Assembly: GCF_002761755.1 (NCBI RefSeq)
Contig: NZ_PEOG01000037.1
Span: 1 to 53,386 of the forward strand
DNA from: Roseateles chitinivorans
GTDB taxonomy: Bacteria; Pseudomonadota; Gammaproteobacteria; Burkholderiales; Burkholderiaceae_C
DNA: 53,386 bases
Direction of reading: 5' to 3'
Below are positions 1 to 10,742 of the stretch, piece by piece. A program made the translations under genes and the position numbers. The notes beneath the pieces are model-generated. The model was given only the letters and a program-made list of their open reading frames with translations, made no database searches and was not told where the DNA came from. Every line of letters starts with the position of its first letter. Positions within the stretch are counted from its first letter, which is position 1.

Positions 1-1
1 C

Positions 2-661
2 GCCGCGCTGCTGGCCGCCGGCGCCGCCGAGTGCTTGATCAAGCCGGTGCGGATGAGCGAGTTGCTGACGCGGATCGAGCGCCTGTTGCATCCGACGCGG
101 GAGACCGGCGCGGCGGCCCCGCGCCGCCCGACGGCCAGCATGACGGTGCGCGAGCGCGACGGCCATTGCGCCTGGCAGACGCCGCAGGCGCGGGCGCTGA
201 TGGCCGCCTACTTCCCGCCGCCATGGTCGGATCACGCGCGCCTGCCGCCCGAGGTGCTGGCCTGGCTGCATCGCGAGGCGCTGCGGCGCCGCGCGGGCGC
301 CCCGCCGTCCTCGCTCACCGTGGCACCGCCTTCCGGCGCGCCGCGGCAGCGCCTGAGCTTCGCGCTGATGGCGGCGGACGTCGAGGTCATCGGCGACGGC
401 CACTGGCTGCTGGTCCTGCGCGAGGCCGACGAGGCCGCCAGCATCGCGACCCTGGCCAAGGCGCTGGACCTGCCGCAGTCGGACGCGGAACTGCTCTTCG
501 GCCTGCTGGGCCGCCCGCGCCCGGAGCAGCAGGCCGAGGCGCTGGGGCTCAGCGAGGCGGCCTATCGGACGCGGATCGACGCGCTGTGCCACCGCCTGGC
601 GGTGAGCGACCTGATGCAGGCGCTCGAGCGCGCCCGAAAGGTCCTGGACCGGCCGGCCTGA
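2..661 (+). CDS. Response regulator, C-terminal part (gene starts before the window)
   Basis: The open frame runs in from the left edge, so the true start is outside. The first visible residues end in a Leu-Ile-Lys-Pro stretch, which is the conserved lysine-proline at the end of a CheY-like receiver domain. After a short linker and a middle region without a recognisable domain, the last 60 or so residues look like a divergent LuxR/sigma-70 region 4-type helix-turn-helix (alternating short helices around LGLSEAAYRTRIDALCHRL). The likely role is a cytoplasmic two-component output protein binding DNA. Its partner kinase would lie to the left. The receiver assignment rests on a short fragment, and the DNA-binding assignment is weaker. 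Confidence 0.65.
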   Translation, partial: AALLAAGAAECLIKPVRMSELLTRIERLLHPTRETGAAAPRRPTASMTVRERDGHCAWQTPQARALMAAYFPPPWSDHARLPPEVLAWLHREALRRRAGAPPSSLTVAPPSGAPRQRLSFALMAADVEVIGDGHWLLVLREADEAASIATLAKALDLPQSDAELLFGLLGRPRPEQQAEALGLSEAAYRTRIDALCHRLAVSDLMQALERARKVLDRPA

Positions 662-686
662 GCCGGACAGGGGACAATCCGGCCCC

Positions 687-2000
687 ATGTCCGCCGGAAA
701 TCCCCTGTTCAGTGCCCCTGTCCCCGACGCGCCCGCGCCCGACGAGCGCCAGCGCTTCCTGCGCCTGCTGCGCACCGCGCTGGCCGAGCGCCGCTTCCAG
801 CGCCTGCTGCTGGGCCGCCACGAGGGCGAGGACGCCTCGATCGAGCGGCTGACGGTGCGCGACATCGAGCTGCGCGGCGAGCGCGCGCTGAGCTTCCTGT
901 GGCGGCACAAGACCAAGGACGTCACCAAGAACCATCCGCTGGACGAAGGCCTGGCGCTGGTGGAGCAACTGCTGGGCCGCGATTTCCAGCAGGCCCACCT
1001 GGACACGCTAGGCGAGGAAGTCCAGCTGCGCTTCAGCCGCAAGGGCAAGCCGCTGCTGCAGGTCGGCAAGAAGACGGCGGCCGCGGCGGGCGGCCCGGAG
1101 GGCGAGGGCGCCGCGAACCCGCCGGGCGGGCATGACCGTGCCAAGCCGCGCGAACTGTCGATGGCACAGCCCTTCTGGCGCGACCTCGGCGTCACGCACG
1201 AGCTCAAGGGTCAGGCCGCGCTGGTCCCGGCGATGGCGCGCAAGTGGAAGCAGATCAACAAGTTCATCGAGATCTTCGGCGCCGCCGTCCGCAAGGCGGG
1301 GCTGGACACGCCGTCCGGCGAGGGTCGTCCGGTGCGGGTGGCCGACTTCGGTTCCGGCAAGGGCTACCTGACCTTCGCGATGCATGACTGGCTGCGCGCG
1401 CAAGGCCTGGCACCCCAGGTGCAGGGCGTGGAGCTCAAGCAGGACATGGTGGCGCTGGGCAACGCGGCCGCGGCCCGGCACGGGCTGGCGGGATTGAGCT
1501 TCGAGCACGGCGACGTGCGCGAGCGCGGCGACCAGCCGCTGGACGTGATGGTCGCGCTGCATGCCTGCGACATCGCCACCGACCACGCGATGCACTTCGG
1601 CCTGCGCAGCGGCGCGCGGATCATCATGTGCGCGCCCTGCTGCCACAAGGAGATCCGCCCGCAGATGAACACGCCCGCCGCGCTGCGGCCGCTGCTGCAG
1701 CACGGCATCCACCTCGGCCAGGAGGCGGAGATGGTCACCGACTCGCTGCGCGCGCTGCTGCTGGAGCTGATGGGCTACGACACGCAGGTCATCGAGTTCA
1801 TCGCACTGGAGCACACCAGCAAGAACAAGATGGTGCTGGCGGTGAAGCGGCCGCAAGACCCGTCCCCGTCGCGGCGCGCGGAGCTGCTGTCCCAGCTCGA
1901 CGAGATCAAGCGCTTCTACGGCCTGCGCAGCCAGGCGCTGGAGACGCTGCTGCGCGTCGAAGGGCGACTCGAGGTCGACGGCGACGTCAAGCGGGCGTGA
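687..2000 (+). CDS. SAM-dependent class I methyltransferase (Methyltransf_32 type)
   Basis: The protein has 437 residues. A SAM-binding motif I (DFGSGKG, residues 220-226) opens a Rossmann-type methyltransferase domain. It is followed by an acidic motif (GVELK, about 247-251), LHACD (about 291-295) and a cysteine-rich CAPCCHKE (about 315-322), the pattern of the Methyltransf_32 family found in GSTCD-like and related proteins. The first 150 residues are a family-specific N-terminal region with a Gly/Ala-rich linker (about 130-150). The substrate is not known; members are often linked to RNA or protein methylation, but nothing here decides it. It starts 25 bases after the response regulator and may be cotranscribed with it. 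A hairpin at 2029-2051 follows the stop codon. Confidence 0.8.
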   Translation: MSAGNPLFSAPVPDAPAPDERQRFLRLLRTALAERRFQRLLLGRHEGEDASIERLTVRDIELRGERALSFLWRHKTKDVTKNHPLDEGLALVEQLLGRDFQQAHLDTLGEEVQLRFSRKGKPLLQVGKKTAAAAGGPEGEGAANPPGGHDRAKPRELSMAQPFWRDLGVTHELKGQAALVPAMARKWKQINKFIEIFGAAVRKAGLDTPSGEGRPVRVADFGSGKGYLTFAMHDWLRAQGLAPQVQGVELKQDMVALGNAAAARHGLAGLSFEHGDVRERGDQPLDVMVALHACDIATDHAMHFGLRSGARIIMCAPCCHKEIRPQMNTPAALRPLLQHGIHLGQEAEMVTDSLRALLLELMGYDTQVIEFIALEHTSKNKMVLAVKRPQDPSPSRRAELLSQLDEIKRFYGLRSQALETLLRVEGRLEVDGDVKRA

Positions 2001-2028
2001 AGCCCCTCATTGCGACCGCAGCGCGCGA

Positions 2029-2051
2029 CGCTGCCTGAAATTGAGGCAGCG
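2029..2051 (+). terminator. Hairpin after the methyltransferase gene
   Basis: A perfect 8-bp inverted repeat (CGCTGCCT / AGGCAGCG) with a 7-base loop lies 29 bases after the methyltransferase stop codon. There is no T-tract after it, so it may be a weak or Rho-assisted terminator or an RNA-stabilising stem. Confidence 0.45.
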
Positions 2052-2128
2052 CAAGAAAGGTCCTGGAGGATCAAGGGCTTGAGCGCGTCGGCCTCAGCTT
2101 TTCCCACGACTTGTCCACAGCGGGCGTG

Positions 2129-2150
2129 GGCAATCGGCATGTCGATTGCC
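2129..2150. repeat. Inverted repeat in the leader of the PQQ dehydrogenase gene
   Basis: GGCAATCG and CGATTGCC form a perfect 8-bp inverted repeat with a 6-base spacer. It ends 11 bases before the ATG at 2162 and so covers the usual ribosome-binding position. It could be a leader RNA stem or an operator; the sequence alone does not decide. Confidence 0.4.
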
Positions 2151-2161
2151 GTTCCCGCGGC

Positions 2162-4594
2162 ATGTCGAATGTCCTCGCCCCCATTCCCGCGCCCGTCCCC
2201 TGGCTCGCCCGCGTCCTCGGCGTGGTGCTGGTGATCCTGGGCTTTGTCATGCTGGCCGCCGGCGGCCTGCTGGCCTCGCTCGGCGGCAGCTGGTTCTATG
2301 CGCTGTCGGGCCTGGCCTGGGCCGTCATCGGCGCGCTGATGTGGGGCCGGCTGCGCGAGGCGGTGCTCGGCTACGCGCTCTACTTCCTGGCCACGCTGGC
2401 CTGGAGTTTGTGGGAGGCGGGCCTGGACTGGTGGCCGCTGGGCGCGCGCCTGGGCGTGCCCTTCCTCCTCGGCGGGGTGCTGCTGGCGCTGGTGCCGACG
2501 ATGCGTCGCCACCTGCCGGTGGACGACCCGCGGCGCGTCGCGTGGCGCAGTCCCCAGGCGCTGGCGCTGGCGGCGGCGCTGGGCGCCTTCGTCGTCGTGG
2601 CGGTCGTGTCCTGGACCCGCGACCGGCATGCGCTCGAAGGCACGATGCCGGCCAACGGTGCGGCGCGTCCGCCGGGCGCGGCGGCGTCGGGCGCCGCGGC
2701 GGTGCCCGATGGCGAATGGCATGCCTACGGTCGTACCGGCTTCGGCCAGCGCTGGTCGCCGCTGGCGCAGATCACGCCGGCCAATGTCGGCGATCTCAAG
2801 CTCGCCTGGGAGTTCCGCACCGGCGATGTCCGCGGCCGGCCCGGCGATCCGAAGGAGACCACCTTCGAGGTCACGCCGCTCAAGGTCGGCGAGCGGCTGT
2901 TCCTCTGCACCCCGCACCAGACGGTGCTGGCGCTGGACGCGACGACGGGTCGCGAGCTGTGGCGCTTCGACCCGCAGGTGCGCGGCGAACTCGCGCTGCA
3001 GCACCTGACCTGCCGGGGACTGTCCTACCAGCCGCCGCCCGATCCGATGGCCGCCGCCGGTGCGCAGCCGCCGGCCTGCGCCGCCAAGCTCTTCATGCCG
3101 ACGGCCGACGCGCGCCTGATCGCGCTGGATCCGGCTTCCGGCAAGCCCTGTCCCGCCTTCGGCCGGCAGGGCGCGGTGGACCTGTGGGCCGGCATGCCCA
3201 ACGCCAAGCCGGGCGCGTACTACTCGACCTCGCCGGTGGTGGTGACCCGGCGGCTGGTCATCGTCGGCGGCACGGTGCTGGACAACGCGTCGACGAAGGA
3301 ACAGTCCGGCGTGATCCGCGCCTACGACATCGAGACCGGCGCGCTGGTGTGGAACTGGGACTCGGCCAATCCGGACGCGACCGCGCCGCTGGCCGCCGGA
3401 CAGACCTACACCGCCAATTCGCCCAACAGCTGGTCGGTGGCCAGCGTCGACGAGGACCTCGGCCTGGTCTACCTGCCGATGGGCAACCAGCCGCCCGACC
3501 AGTGGGGCGGCAAGCGCTCGGCGGCGGTCGAGCGGCATTCCTCCTCGGTGGTCGCGCTCGATCTGGCCACCGGCCGCCTACGGTGGGTCTTCCAGACGGT
3601 CCACCACGACCTGTGGGACTACGACGTGCCCGCGCAGCCGGTGCTGGTGGACCTGACGGTGCGCGGCGCCCGGGTGCCGGCGCTGGTGCAGCCGACCAAG
3701 CAGGGTGAGCTGTTCGTGCTCGACCGCCGCGACGGCCGGCCGGTGTTTCCGGTGACCGAGACGCCGGCGCCGCAAGGCGCCGCGGCGGGCGACTTCACCG
3801 CGCCGACGCAGCCGGTCTCGGCGATCTCCTTCAACCCGCCGGTGCTGCGCGAGCGCGATCTCTGGGGCGTGACGATGTTCGACCAGCTCTGGTGCCGCAT
3901 CGCCTTCCACCGCCTGCGCTACGAGGGCCGGTTCACGCCGCCGTCGACCCAGGGCTCGCTGATCAACCCGGGCAACTTCGGCGTTTTCAACTGGGGCAGC
4001 ATCGCCGTCGATCCGGTGCGGGGCATCGCCTTCACCACGCCGGCGGTGCTGGCCTTCACCTCGCAGCTGGTGCCGCGCCATGACGACACCTCGCAGCTGG
4101 TGCAGGACGAGGGGAAGCCCAGCGGCTCGCTGCCGGCGCTGAACGAGAACTTCGGCGCGCCCTTCGCCTCGCGGATGAAGCCCTTCACCTCGCCGCTGGG
4201 CGTGCCGTGCCAGGCGCCGCCGTGGGGCACGGTGGCCGGCGTCGACCTCAACGAGGGTCGGATCGTCTGGCGCCACCGCAACGGCACGGTGCGCGATCTC
4301 TCGCCGCTGCCCCTGCCGCTACGGCTGGGCGTGCCCAGCCTGGGCGGACCGCTGATGACCGCCGGCGGCCTGGCCTTCCTGTCGGGCAGCATGGACGACT
4401 ATGTCCGCGCCTACGACGTCAATGACGGCCGCGTGGTGTGGGAAAGCCGGCTGCCGGCCGGCGGCCAAGCCACGCCGATGACCTACCTCGGCGCGGACGG
4501 GCGGCAGTACCTGCTGGTAGTCGCTGGCGGGCACGGGTCGACCGGCACGAAGCCCGGCGATCACGTGCGCGCCTATGCGCTGGAGAAACGCTGA
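2162..4594 (+). CDS. Membrane-bound PQQ-dependent dehydrogenase, glucose/quinate/shikimate family
   Basis: The protein has 810 residues counted from the ATG at 2162; an in-frame TTG at 2111 would add 17 unlikely residues. About five hydrophobic membrane segments fill residues 10-150, as in E. coli glucose dehydrogenase (796 residues). The rest is a periplasmic quinoprotein beta-propeller with family motifs: FEVTPLKVG, HLTCRG, SPNSW, HHDLWD (481-486, the region of the catalytic Asp in E. coli Gcd), MFDQLWCR and the terminal LPAGGQATPMTY...GGHGS. It would oxidise a sugar or cyclic polyol in the periplasm and pass electrons to ubiquinone. The local sequence GNQPPDQWGG resembles quinate dehydrogenases as much as Gcd, so the substrate is left open. 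No PQQ biosynthesis gene is in the window. Confidence 0.9.
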   Translation: MSNVLAPIPAPVPWLARVLGVVLVILGFVMLAAGGLLASLGGSWFYALSGLAWAVIGALMWGRLREAVLGYALYFLATLAWSLWEAGLDWWPLGARLGVPFLLGGVLLALVPTMRRHLPVDDPRRVAWRSPQALALAAALGAFVVVAVVSWTRDRHALEGTMPANGAARPPGAAASGAAAVPDGEWHAYGRTGFGQRWSPLAQITPANVGDLKLAWEFRTGDVRGRPGDPKETTFEVTPLKVGERLFLCTPHQTVLALDATTGRELWRFDPQVRGELALQHLTCRGLSYQPPPDPMAAAGAQPPACAAKLFMPTADARLIALDPASGKPCPAFGRQGAVDLWAGMPNAKPGAYYSTSPVVVTRRLVIVGGTVLDNASTKEQSGVIRAYDIETGALVWNWDSANPDATAPLAAGQTYTANSPNSWSVASVDEDLGLVYLPMGNQPPDQWGGKRSAAVERHSSSVVALDLATGRLRWVFQTVHHDLWDYDVPAQPVLVDLTVRGARVPALVQPTKQGELFVLDRRDGRPVFPVTETPAPQGAAAGDFTAPTQPVSAISFNPPVLRERDLWGVTMFDQLWCRIAFHRLRYEGRFTPPSTQGSLINPGNFGVFNWGSIAVDPVRGIAFTTPAVLAFTSQLVPRHDDTSQLVQDEGKPSGSLPALNENFGAPFASRMKPFTSPLGVPCQAPPWGTVAGVDLNEGRIVWRHRNGTVRDLSPLPLPLRLGVPSLGGPLMTAGGLAFLSGSMDDYVRAYDVNDGRVVWESRLPAGGQATPMTYLGADGRQYLLVVAGGHGSTGTKPGDHVRAYALEKR

Positions 4595-4611
4595 GGGCTG
4601 GAAGAAAAGAA

Positions 4612-4639
4612 GCCCGGCCCCTCGTGGGAAGGGCCGGGC
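4612..4639. terminator. Hairpin, 9-bp stem, after the PQQ dehydrogenase gene
   Basis: GCCCGGCCC and GGGCCGGGC are perfect inverted copies separated by 10 bases, 17 bases past the dehydrogenase stop. The left flank is GAAGAAAAGAA, so read on the minus strand the stem is followed by a T-rich tail. It could stop transcription from either side. Confidence 0.6.
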
Positions 4640-4934
4640 AAGAGCGCTGGGACGCCGCCTGGACACCCTGACTGCGAGGGCGTGGCGCTGCGGCGTGGCG
4701 ATTCGGAAGCGCGTGCGCGCCGGCCATGAGGCGACCCGCGAGGGGACGCGGCCTGGGCGCGAGGATCGGGGAGGACGTCAGTCGCGTCGCGACCGCGCCG
4801 GGGCGGGCCTGGCCGGGCAGGGATGCGAGCAGGGACGCGGGAGCGTGGTCTGCGGGCAGGCGGGCGTGCGACGTGTCTTCATGCTTCGCATCATCGCCGC
4901 CGGGCGCGAGGGCGAGCCGCGAAGAACAGCCCCC

Positions 4935-4962
4935 AAATCCGGCCAAACAACTGGCCGGATTT
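4935..4962. terminator. Hairpin, 11-bp stem, between convergent genes
   Basis: AAATCCGGCCA and TGGCCGGATTT form a perfect 11-bp inverted repeat with a 6-base loop. The A's on one side and T's on the other give the form of a bidirectional intrinsic terminator. It lies midway in the 525-base gap (4595-5119) between the convergent dehydrogenase and oligopeptidase genes. Apart from the three hairpins listed, I see no gene in that gap. Confidence 0.65.
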
Positions 4963-5040
4963 CACCGCCATTTCCAGTCGCACGGCGCCGGGGCGCGCTC
5001 ACCGGCGCCGATGCCCGGGAATGAGACCCCAGCAATGAAA

Positions 5041-5071
5041 CAGCCCGGCGCGTCGACGACGGGCCGGGCTG
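5041..5071 (-). terminator. Terminator-like hairpin after the prolyl oligopeptidase gene
   Basis: CAGCCCGGC and GCCGGGCTG form a perfect 9-bp stem with a 13-base loop, 48 bases past the oligopeptidase stop on the minus strand. The minus-strand flank after the stem reads TTTCATT, a short T-rich tail that fits an intrinsic terminator for that gene. Confidence 0.6.
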
Positions 5072-5119
5072 CGGGGACGGCGCGCGGGGCGCGCCGATCG
5101 GGACGCGGCGGTCCTCAGC

Positions 5120-7318
<2,199 letters not shown>

Positions 7319-7623
7319 GCGGTGTGCTCCTGAGAGTCGGGGAGCCGCCCCGCGCGACTCGTGGCCGGGCGGGGCGGTGCGCCGGGATTGTGCCCGGCCC
7401 ATCCGGGGGTGCCTTTGGTCAGGGCGGGGAAATACCGGGGCGGCAGGCGAGGGCGCCGGCGTCCGGCGTGGAGCCGGCCGGTGGCATGCGACGCTGGCTC
7501 AAACTGATCGACTTTCCGCTAGCGCTGACTCGTCCCAGTTGTTTTGGGCCGGGCGTCGAGATCGACCCGCCGGGACCGTTCTCAGAATCCTGCATTCCCC
7601 TTCTTGGAAAGCGCAGGTGCAGA
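7319..7623. other. Divergent intergenic region between oligopeptidase and toxin-antitoxin genes
   Basis: These 305 bases must hold the oligopeptidase promoter (minus) and the antitoxin promoter (plus). The only gene-proximal symmetries I see are a weak TTCC-N7-GGAA about 20 bases before the antitoxin ATG and CCCA-N7-TGGG further upstream. Neither is strong enough to call an operator. No small gene is evident. Confidence 0.4.
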
Positions 7624-7965
7624 ATGAACGCACTCCTCGAACGCATCGATCTTGTTCCGTCCATGACCTCCCCGACCACGCTGACCGTGCGCATCGACGC
7701 TGAGCTGATGCGCAGGCTCGAAGCCTTCGCGGCGGAGGTGCACTTCTCCTTGGACGACCTGGTCGACCAGATGATCCGTGAGACCTTGTTCCGCAACTCT
7801 CCCGAGTTCGCGGACCCCTGCCATCCCCGGACCGTCGCGTACCGGGCCGCAGAGCTCGGGCGGCTGCAAGCCCTGCGAGGCGAACTGGTCTCGGAGGAGG
7901 AACTCGACCGGTTCCTGGCCGACAACCACGGGACGGCGGATCGGGGATCCCCGCGCGAACCTTGA
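7624..7965 (+). CDS. Ribbon-helix-helix-like antitoxin of a ParE-type toxin-antitoxin pair
   Basis: This is a 113-residue protein starting at the ATG at 7624; an ATG 39 bases later is possible. Residues about 18-50 (TLTVRIDAELMRRLEAFA then a second amphipathic helix) fit a short beta strand followed by two helices, as in MetJ/Arc-type ribbon-helix-helix antitoxins. The C-terminal half is acidic and probably wraps the toxin. Its stop codon overlaps the toxin start by four bases (TTGA, 7962-7965), the usual arrangement for translational coupling. It would neutralise the toxin and repress its own promoter. The family call is from pattern and context. Confidence 0.65.
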   Translation: MNALLERIDLVPSMTSPTTLTVRIDAELMRRLEAFAAEVHFSLDDLVDQMIRETLFRNSPEFADPCHPRTVAYRAAELGRLQALRGELVSEEELDRFLADNHGTADRGSPREP

Positions 7966-8252
7966 GGTTCGCGCTATCGACGCAAGCCTTCCACGACCTC
8001 GCCGCCATCCTCGATCGCATCCGCGCGGAGAACCCCCTCGCGGCGGAGCGTTACGGCCGGTTGTTCCGAAGGACGTTTGGCACGCTGGCGGCAATGCCCG
8101 GCATCGGCACGCGGGCCGACGGCGCGGGCACTCTCGAGTTCACCTTCCAGCGCAATTACCGGATCGTCTACCGGCCCGCAGGGTCGACCATCTGGATCAC
8201 GCGCGTCGTGCATGTGGCCAGGATGCGGTCGCATGCGCTCGGCTCAGGCTAG
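7962..8252 (+). CDS. RelE/ParE family toxin
   Basis: This is a 96-residue protein starting at TTG in the TTGA overlap with the antitoxin gene. It has the ParE/RelE layout: an N-terminal helical region (FALSTQAFHDLAAILDRI), a middle GIGTR turn, and a C-terminal beta sheet with FQRNYRIVYRP and ITRVVHVARM, the conserved end of ParE-like proteins. ParE members poison DNA gyrase and RelE members cut mRNA; this one looks closer to ParE because of its C-terminal VVHVAR. Its last four bases overlap the 3' end of the convergent TonB receptor gene. Confidence 0.8.
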   Translation: MRFALSTQAFHDLAAILDRIRAENPLAAERYGRLFRRTFGTLAAMPGIGTRADGAGTLEFTFQRNYRIVYRPAGSTIWITRVVHVARMRSHALGSG

Positions 8253-10603
8253 TAATCCCACCTCGCCTCCACCTGGAACGTCCGTCCCGGATACGGATGG
8301 AAGTTCCAGTACTGGTAGTCGTTGAGGTTGTCGACGCCCGCCGCGAGCGTCCAGTGCTTGTCGACCCTCCACTGCGCGCGCGCATCGACGGTGAAGTACT
8401 TGCTCGCCGCCATGTACGCGAAGCCGTTGACGTCGCTGTTGTCCAGCGTGCTGAACTGCTTGCCGCTGTAGCGCGCGCCCAGGCTCAGGCTCAGGTCGTC
8501 CCGCGCCTGCCACTGCGCCAGCAGCGTCGCCCGCCAGCGCGGCACGCGGGGCTGCCACTTGCCCAGCGTGTCGCCCGGCCGGGCCGCCTGACCGGCGTTG
8601 GCCAGGATGATCGAATCCGCGAAGGTCACGCTGCCCGTCAGCATGACCCGCCGCGGCAGGCCCACCGTGCCGCTGGCCTCGATCCCTCGCGTGCGGATGC
8701 GGTCGATGTTCTGCACGGTGCTCGCATTGGTCGCGACGTTCAACTGCGCATACAGCGCGTCGCGGCTGTCCTCATGGAAGACAGTCAGCCGCAGCGCATC
8801 GCGGCCGGTGCCGGTCCACTCGGCGCTGAACTCGCTGGTCCAGCTGCGCTCGGCCTTCAGCGTCGGGTCGTTGTTGATGAACTGCCCCGCGGCGTTGAAG
8901 CCGCCCTGGAACAGCTCGCTCACCGTGGGGAAGCGCACCGCGCGTCCGGTGCTGACCTTGAGGACCCAGCGCTCGCTCAGTCCGTACGACAGCGCCGCCT
9001 TCGGCGACCACGCCGTTTGCGCGCGGGAGGGATGCATCTTCAGATTGCGCGCCGACTGCGTCACTCCGTCGAAGGACTGCCAATGCTCGCCACGCAGTCC
9101 CAGGACGGCGATCCACTCCGGCGCGAAGGCCCACGCATCCTGGGCGAAGACTGCCCGCACCCGCGTGTCGCCGTCGAAGCGCGACGTCAGCGCGCCCGCG
9201 GCGCCGTCGCGCCAGTCGCCCAGCGCATACACGCGGGTCCGCAGGCGGTAGCGTTCCTGTGACAGCCCGGCGTCGATCGTGTGATCGCTGCCGGCTGGCG
9301 CCCAGGTGAGCTTCGCGGACAGCGTGTTCCAGCCGGTGCCCGCCTGGTCGGTGAGCCGACCGCCTTGATGCGACGCGTCGGTCGGCGCTGCGGCGCGGGA
9401 GCGGTCGGCGAGGTAGTCGTACAAGCTGCCCGACAACTCCCATCCCAGCCCGTCCCGCAGGCGGCGCTTGAGCGAGACCGCATGCATGCGATGTTCCAGT
9501 TCATCGCGCGTCTGCGGAAAGTCGCTCGCTCCCAGCAGGTAGCCCTTGCCATCGATGCTGATGGGCTGGCTGAGCCCGCCGTTGCTGCGATGGTCGATGG
9601 TCCGACCATCCGCGTCGGTCAGGAAGCTGCGCGAGCGCCCGTCCGAGCGATTGCTCCAGAGCCCGAAGATCGCCATGGCGCGCAAGCCGCCGTCGAACTC
9701 ATAGGCGAGCTTCAGTTTCGCCTGGTCCTGCACCGTCGCGTACTGCGTGCCGCTGCCCAGGATCAGCCAAGGCTGGTTGCTGCGGTTGAGCCCGGGCACC
9801 GCGCCGGTGACCGGGATTGCTCCGACCGCTGGTGCGGCGGTGCTCAAGGTCCGGTTCGCGAAGGTCTGCGGCTGGCCCTCGCTGTCGGTGCGGCCTGCGT
9901 GCAGCCACCACGAGAACGGGCCCTCGGCGCTGCCCACGGAAGCGCTGGCCTGCTTGGCGTCGAAGCGGTGCTCCTGACCGAACAGGGTGTTGGGCTGATG
10001 GCTGTAACCCATGCGCGCATGCGCTTCGAAACGCGTGGGCATGCGGGTCTGGTAATCGACCACCGCGCCGACCGCATTGCCGCCGAAGGCTGCGGAGAAC
10101 GGGCCATACATCACGTCGACGCGCGCGATCTCCTCCGGCGACACCAGGCCCCAGCGCGGCGCGAAACTCGCGCCGTTGCCGAGCAGGTTGGACAGCAGGA
10201 TGCCGTCCGCATAGACCAGTGAGCGTGCGCTGTTGCCGGTGCCCGATGCGCGGGTGGACAGCACCGCGTGGTTGTAGTCGCCGATGTAGCGCTTGCGCAC
10301 CAGCAGGCTGGGCAGGTACTTGAGCGCATCCTCGGCGTCGGTGGCATTGATGTCGCGGGCGATGTCCTCGCCGGAGAGGCCCTCCATCGTGGTGGGGATG
10401 CGGCTGGGGAGGGACGTCGGCGCCGTGCCGTCGACGCGGACGATGCCGAGGGAAGCTGCGCGTGGGACGCTGTCGTCTGTGCCGGCCGCCGCCGTGGTGG
10501 CGGGCCCGGATATGGATGCGGTTGCGATCGCGGATGCAGATGCGGTCGCGAGCATTGCAAGCGCGCCGGCTTGCAGGCGGCGCACGCGGAAAGGTCGTTG
10601 CAT
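8249..10603 (-). CDS. TonB-dependent outer-membrane receptor, substrate unknown
   Basis: The protein has 784 residues from the ATG at 10603, which is preceded by GGAG at 8 bases. A signal peptide (about 1-30) is followed by a plug domain (about 70-190: DALKYLPSLLVRKR, YADGILLS, EIARVDVMYGPFSAAFGGNAVG) and a 22-strand-type barrel ending in an aromatic Tyr (FQVEARWDY). The plug matches a receptor group with a conserved KRYIGDYNHAVLSTRASGTG stretch whose substrate I do not know. The gene upstream on the same strand encodes a DUF2946 protein; such pairs are often discussed in a copper context, which is only a hint here. The gene ends by overlapping the ParE toxin gene by four bases, tail to tail. 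Confidence 0.88.
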   Translation of the reverse strand: MQRPFRVRRLQAGALAMLATASASAIATASISGPATTAAAGTDDSVPRAASLGIVRVDGTAPTSLPSRIPTTMEGLSGEDIARDINATDAEDALKYLPSLLVRKRYIGDYNHAVLSTRASGTGNSARSLVYADGILLSNLLGNGASFAPRWGLVSPEEIARVDVMYGPFSAAFGGNAVGAVVDYQTRMPTRFEAHARMGYSHQPNTLFGQEHRFDAKQASASVGSAEGPFSWWLHAGRTDSEGQPQTFANRTLSTAAPAVGAIPVTGAVPGLNRSNQPWLILGSGTQYATVQDQAKLKLAYEFDGGLRAMAIFGLWSNRSDGRSRSFLTDADGRTIDHRSNGGLSQPISIDGKGYLLGASDFPQTRDELEHRMHAVSLKRRLRDGLGWELSGSLYDYLADRSRAAAPTDASHQGGRLTDQAGTGWNTLSAKLTWAPAGSDHTIDAGLSQERYRLRTRVYALGDWRDGAAGALTSRFDGDTRVRAVFAQDAWAFAPEWIAVLGLRGEHWQSFDGVTQSARNLKMHPSRAQTAWSPKAALSYGLSERWVLKVSTGRAVRFPTVSELFQGGFNAAGQFINNDPTLKAERSWTSEFSAEWTGTGRDALRLTVFHEDSRDALYAQLNVATNASTVQNIDRIRTRGIEASGTVGLPRRVMLTGSVTFADSIILANAGQAARPGDTLGKWQPRVPRWRATLLAQWQARDDLSLSLGARYSGKQFSTLDNSDVNGFAYMAASKYFTVDARAQWRVDKHWTLAAGVDNLNDYQYWNFHPYPGRTFQVEARWDY

Positions 10604-10742
10604 GACTGGAACTCCAACGGAATGAAGGAGCACCGGACAAGCCGTTGGCTGCAGAGCTTCAGAGCGGGAGAAAGACGGCCGAGGGAAGGAACCCTGGCGC
10701 GACGCGGTCCCCCGCGTGCAGAACGGCGCCGATGCGGCGGCT

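Noticed and set aside
2111..2161. TTG start for the PQQ dehydrogenase
   Set aside because: The added residues are polar and unlike the family N-terminus; the ATG at 2162 precedes the first membrane helix directly.
7537..7615. Operator candidates CCCA-N7-TGGG and TTCC-N7-GGAA before the ParE-type module
   Set aside because: The arms are only four bases each, which is expected by chance in a gap of this length.
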